Of a stretch of DNA of 64,000 nt, positions 62,433 through 64,000 are shown piece after piece (the first letter of the stretch is position 1; each line of letters starts with the position of its first letter). Location of the stretch: the NCBI GenBank assembly GCA_003833135.1, contig QZLH01000004.1:109719-173718 (forward strand), written 5' to 3'. A program made the translations under genes and the position numbers. The notes under the pieces were generated by a model, which was not told the DNA's origin, did no database searches, and saw nothing but the letters and a program-made list of their open reading frames with translations. This DNA comes from Oehlia diaphana. Taxonomy: Eukaryota > Glomeromycota > Glomeromycetes > Glomerales > Glomeraceae.

Positions 62433-62805
62433 TTTTAATTTAAAATATAATTTTATATAAATGCTTTTTTTCTATATATATAATATAAGATTAATCATAA
62501 TTTAACTTATTAGTAAATTTTATATAATTATATAAATTGTTTACTCCCATTATATGATAAATTTAATTAGACCAATTAATATTTATAAGAAAAATACTAG
62601 CCATCACCACAGGTGATTTTACCTGATCATGTGAATTATTATTATGACATCATTTGATTAAACTATTAAACTTTTTTCTCATGAATTGCCTTTTTTTAGT
62701 TTTTTTTTTTTCTTTTTCATCAACTTACCTCTTTTTCTTTCATTACACATTTTAATAATAAACTGTTGTGAATATGTAATAATGAGAAAAATGAACTTCG
62801 TATTA

Positions 62806-62905
62806 TATTGGTTATAGATGTAAAATTTCAGACATGGGAAGAACTAGAAGGTCATCTAGAACGATATACTTTGAAAGAAGGATTTTCTATAAAAAATAAG
62901 AGTTG
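62806..62905 (+). pseudogene. FAR1/MULE N-terminal domain fragment
   Basis: Translation gives VIDVKFQTWEELEGHLERYT followed by LKEGFSIKNKS and a stop. The F-x-(T/S)-W-E-E-L-E-x-H-L-E-x-Y...GF spacing is that of the FAR1-type DNA-binding N-terminus of Mutator-like transposases abundant in Rhizophagus (recalled, not searched). There is no good ATG in frame and the domain is cut after about 30 residues. This part is a relic inside the terminal repeats. Confidence 0.45.
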
Positions 62906-62973
62906 AGTATCATTTAAGTCTAAATTAAATGAAAAAGTTAACAATAGAGCAAAAAGCATGAAATTAAATAGAG

Positions 62974-63350
62974 AATTTAGGGTAAGGATTAGGGTATGGA
63001 TTAGAGTAAGGATTAGGATATGGATTAGGGTAAGGATTAGGGTATAAATTAAGGTATGAATTAGGGTATGGATTAGGTAAAGATTAGGGAATGGATTAGA
63101 GTGTGGATTAGGTAAGAATTAGGATAAGAATTAAGGTAAGAATTAGGGTAAGAATTAGGGTAAGGATTAGGGTAAGGATTAAGACAGTGTTGGCACATTG
63201 GCCATTTAGCGAGGATTGGCCGTTGGCCATTTGGCAGTTTGGCCGTGACCAAATGCCAACACTGGATTAAGGTATGGATTAGGGTGTAGATGAATTAGGG
63301 TGTGGACTAGGGTGTGGATTAAGGTGTGGATTAGGATATAGATTATTATA
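62974..63350. repeat. TTAGGG-like 12-bp minisatellite, interrupted
   Basis: Degenerate units of the form GGATTAGGGTA(A/T) fill 62974-63184 (about 17 units) and resume at 63265-63350 (about 7 units). Each unit contains TTAGGG or a one-base variant. The same hexamer is the telomere repeat of many fungi, but here it alternates with a second hexamer-like half (GTAAGG, GTATGG). It is interrupted by the 80-bp hAT-like element. Confidence 0.8.
63185..63264. mobile_element. 80-bp hAT-like miniature element
   Basis: It begins CAGTGTTGGCA and ends TGCCAACACTG, perfect 11-bp terminal inverted repeats. The 8 bases on the left (GATTAAGA) and right (GATTAAGG) differ at one position, which fits the 8-bp duplication of hAT transposons, whose ends commonly start CA(G)(T/G)G. 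The interior repeats TTGGCC(A/G) words and is far richer in G/C than its surroundings. Because the flanks are tandem repeats, the duplication is not independent proof. Confidence 0.65.
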
Positions 63351-63406
63351 TAAATTCTTTGTTAGATATCATAGATATCACTAATACTTTTTTGCTTTTC
63401 ATATTT

Positions 63407-63799
63407 TATTTAGATTAATAATGCAGATTATGATCATAAGGAGAGTTTACGTAAAGATGATTATGAGGACTATAAACTTTCTCCAACTTATGATTACAAA
63501 TGTACAAAATGAAGTGATTATTAAATTTTCAAACGTTAATAGACGAAAAACAGCAAGAATTACTTCAAAAGGACCAAACTATCGATAAAAAGATTATTAA
63601 AGAAATGATGAATTTAATATTGTTTGTTCTAATTCAGTCACTTCAAGAAGATATGGACGTCCTCCAAATCAATATCTTAGTGAAGATGAAACTGCAAGTA
63701 AAAATAAGAAGCAAAAAATGACTGCTGATTTGGAGTTAGAACGTATTCTAGAAATAATAATAATAGAAATAATAGGAGTGTTAGATTTTAGATCATAAT
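63407..63799 (+). pseudogene. Broken C-terminal coding pieces of the element's gene
   Basis: Three gene-like stretches lie in different frames: INNADYDHKESLRKDDYEDY then KLSPTYDYKCTK and a stop; KQQELLQKDQTIDKKIIKEM; and DEFNIVCSNSVTSRRYGRPP then NQYLSEDETASKNKKQK, ending in DLELERILE and Ile-rich codons before a stop near 63799. The Arg-rich GRPP segment is an AT-hook-like motif often found at the end of FAR1/MULE proteins. Frame changes between the pieces, or missing introns, make a working product unlikely. Confidence 0.4.
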
Positions 63800-64000
63800 T
63801 TATATAATTGTAAAAGTAAGATTCTTAGTGAAAGAAATTAATATTGTATTTAGTTAGTTATTAGAATTAGTCAATTGTAATTTATTAATAAAAAATAAAA
63901 TTTACTGTAATACTGTAATTACTGCAGCATGATTATGTGATTTATTTATACCAGTGAAATCACCTGTGATGATAATTAGAAATTTTCATTAATATTTATA

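Larger units (their letters stand above)
54871..62574. other. Large gene-free AT-rich region
   Basis: There are 7.7 kb without a supported gene. The left part (to about 55.7 kb) probably holds the MADS-box 5' leader and promoter. From about 59.7 kb onward the sequence becomes almost pure A/T short words. A poly-A tract of about 30 bases lies at about 57888-57918, and many T runs occur between 56.0 and 58.8 kb. ORFs here are 60-80 codons, biased to Phe/Tyr/Lys/Ile, without similarity. Two inverted-repeat elements at its right end are listed separately. Confidence 0.6.
62588..63987. mobile_element. Non-autonomous Mutator-like element, 1.4 kb, with terminal repeats
   Basis: The left end (GAAAAATACTAGCCATCACC then ACAGGTGATTTTAC) and the reverse complement of the right end (GAAAATTTCTAATTATCATC then ACAGGTGATTTCAC) align over about 34 bp as imperfect terminal inverted repeats. 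Directly outside both ends lies ATTAATATTTATA (62575-62587 and 63988-64000), a 13-bp direct repeat that includes a likely target-site duplication. Inside are a FAR1-type N-terminal fragment, a TTAGGG-like minisatellite carrying an 80-bp element, and broken C-terminal coding pieces. Mutator-like elements make 8-11 bp duplications; the extra matching bases may be chance. No transposase catalytic core is present. Confidence 0.65.

Noticed and set aside
62591..62610. Hairpin-like CATCACCACAGGTGAT considered as a terminator or CRISPR-type repeat
   Set aside because: It occurs only at the two ends of the 1.4-kb element, in inverse orientation, and is better explained as part of the terminal inverted repeat.

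Overview
The window reads as nuclear DNA of a very AT-rich, intron-rich fungus. Protein-coding genes are split by short introns (mostly 50-150 bp, GTAWGT...YAG), intergenic DNA is full of A/T homopolymers, and several proteins (ERGIC-53-type lectin, COG4, EDC3, TYR1, Ecl1-type zinc protein, riboflavin kinase) point to fungi. Base composition, gene style and relics that resemble Rhizophagus gag/RRM-like and FAR1/MULE-like families suggest an arbuscular mycorrhizal fungus (Rhizophagus/Glomeromycotina). That placement is an inference from memory, not a search.

Layout. 1-5.4 kb is gene-poor, with tandem repeats, a histone-H3-tail-like relic and a broken homeodomain gene. 5.4-13.1 kb holds small genes: a possible beta-grasp protein, a homologue of the prefoldin-like micropeptide ASDURF, an unknown Ser/Thr-rich protein, a degenerate gag/RRM-like relic, a type II membrane protein with a repetitive beta-solenoid-like ectodomain, and a secreted ML/NPC2 lipid-transfer protein. 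14.1-20 kb carries CDC48 (+) and prephenate dehydrogenase TYR1 (-), convergent. 20.9-27.9 kb has an Asn/Asp-rich protein, an Ecl1-type zinc protein with a YNSP repeat, a 790-aa multi-pass membrane protein and a tocopherol-cyclase-like protein, all intronless. 28-53 kb is a dense housekeeping block: RPS24, UAP1, EDC3, ERGIC-53/LMAN1, EHD ATPase, COG4, ANP32, FMN1, CSL4, a securin candidate, an ankyrin protein and a RAD5/HLTF-type ATPase. 53.5-54.9 kb holds an SRF-type MADS-box gene. 55-64 kb is almost free of genes and contains two long-inverted-repeat elements. It ends in a complete 1.4-kb Mutator-like element with a 13-bp flanking direct repeat.

I reconstructed exon/intron structures by hand from splice sites, reading frame and family similarity. 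In each multi-exon gene the summed exons keep an open frame to a stop and give lengths normal for the family. Functional links are loose. COG4, ERGIC-53 and EHD all act in membrane traffic and sit side by side. RPS24/UAP1, COG4/ANP32, CSL4/securin and ankyrin/HLTF are head-to-head pairs sharing intergenic gaps of 173-258 bp.

No single novel defence-like or biosynthetic system is visible. The most notable observations are the ASDURF homologue, the securin candidate, a GC-AG intron and a 19-nt microexon, the homeodomain and H3-tail relics, and the nested elements at the right edge: an 80-bp hAT-like element inside a TTAGGG-like minisatellite inside a Mutator-like element.
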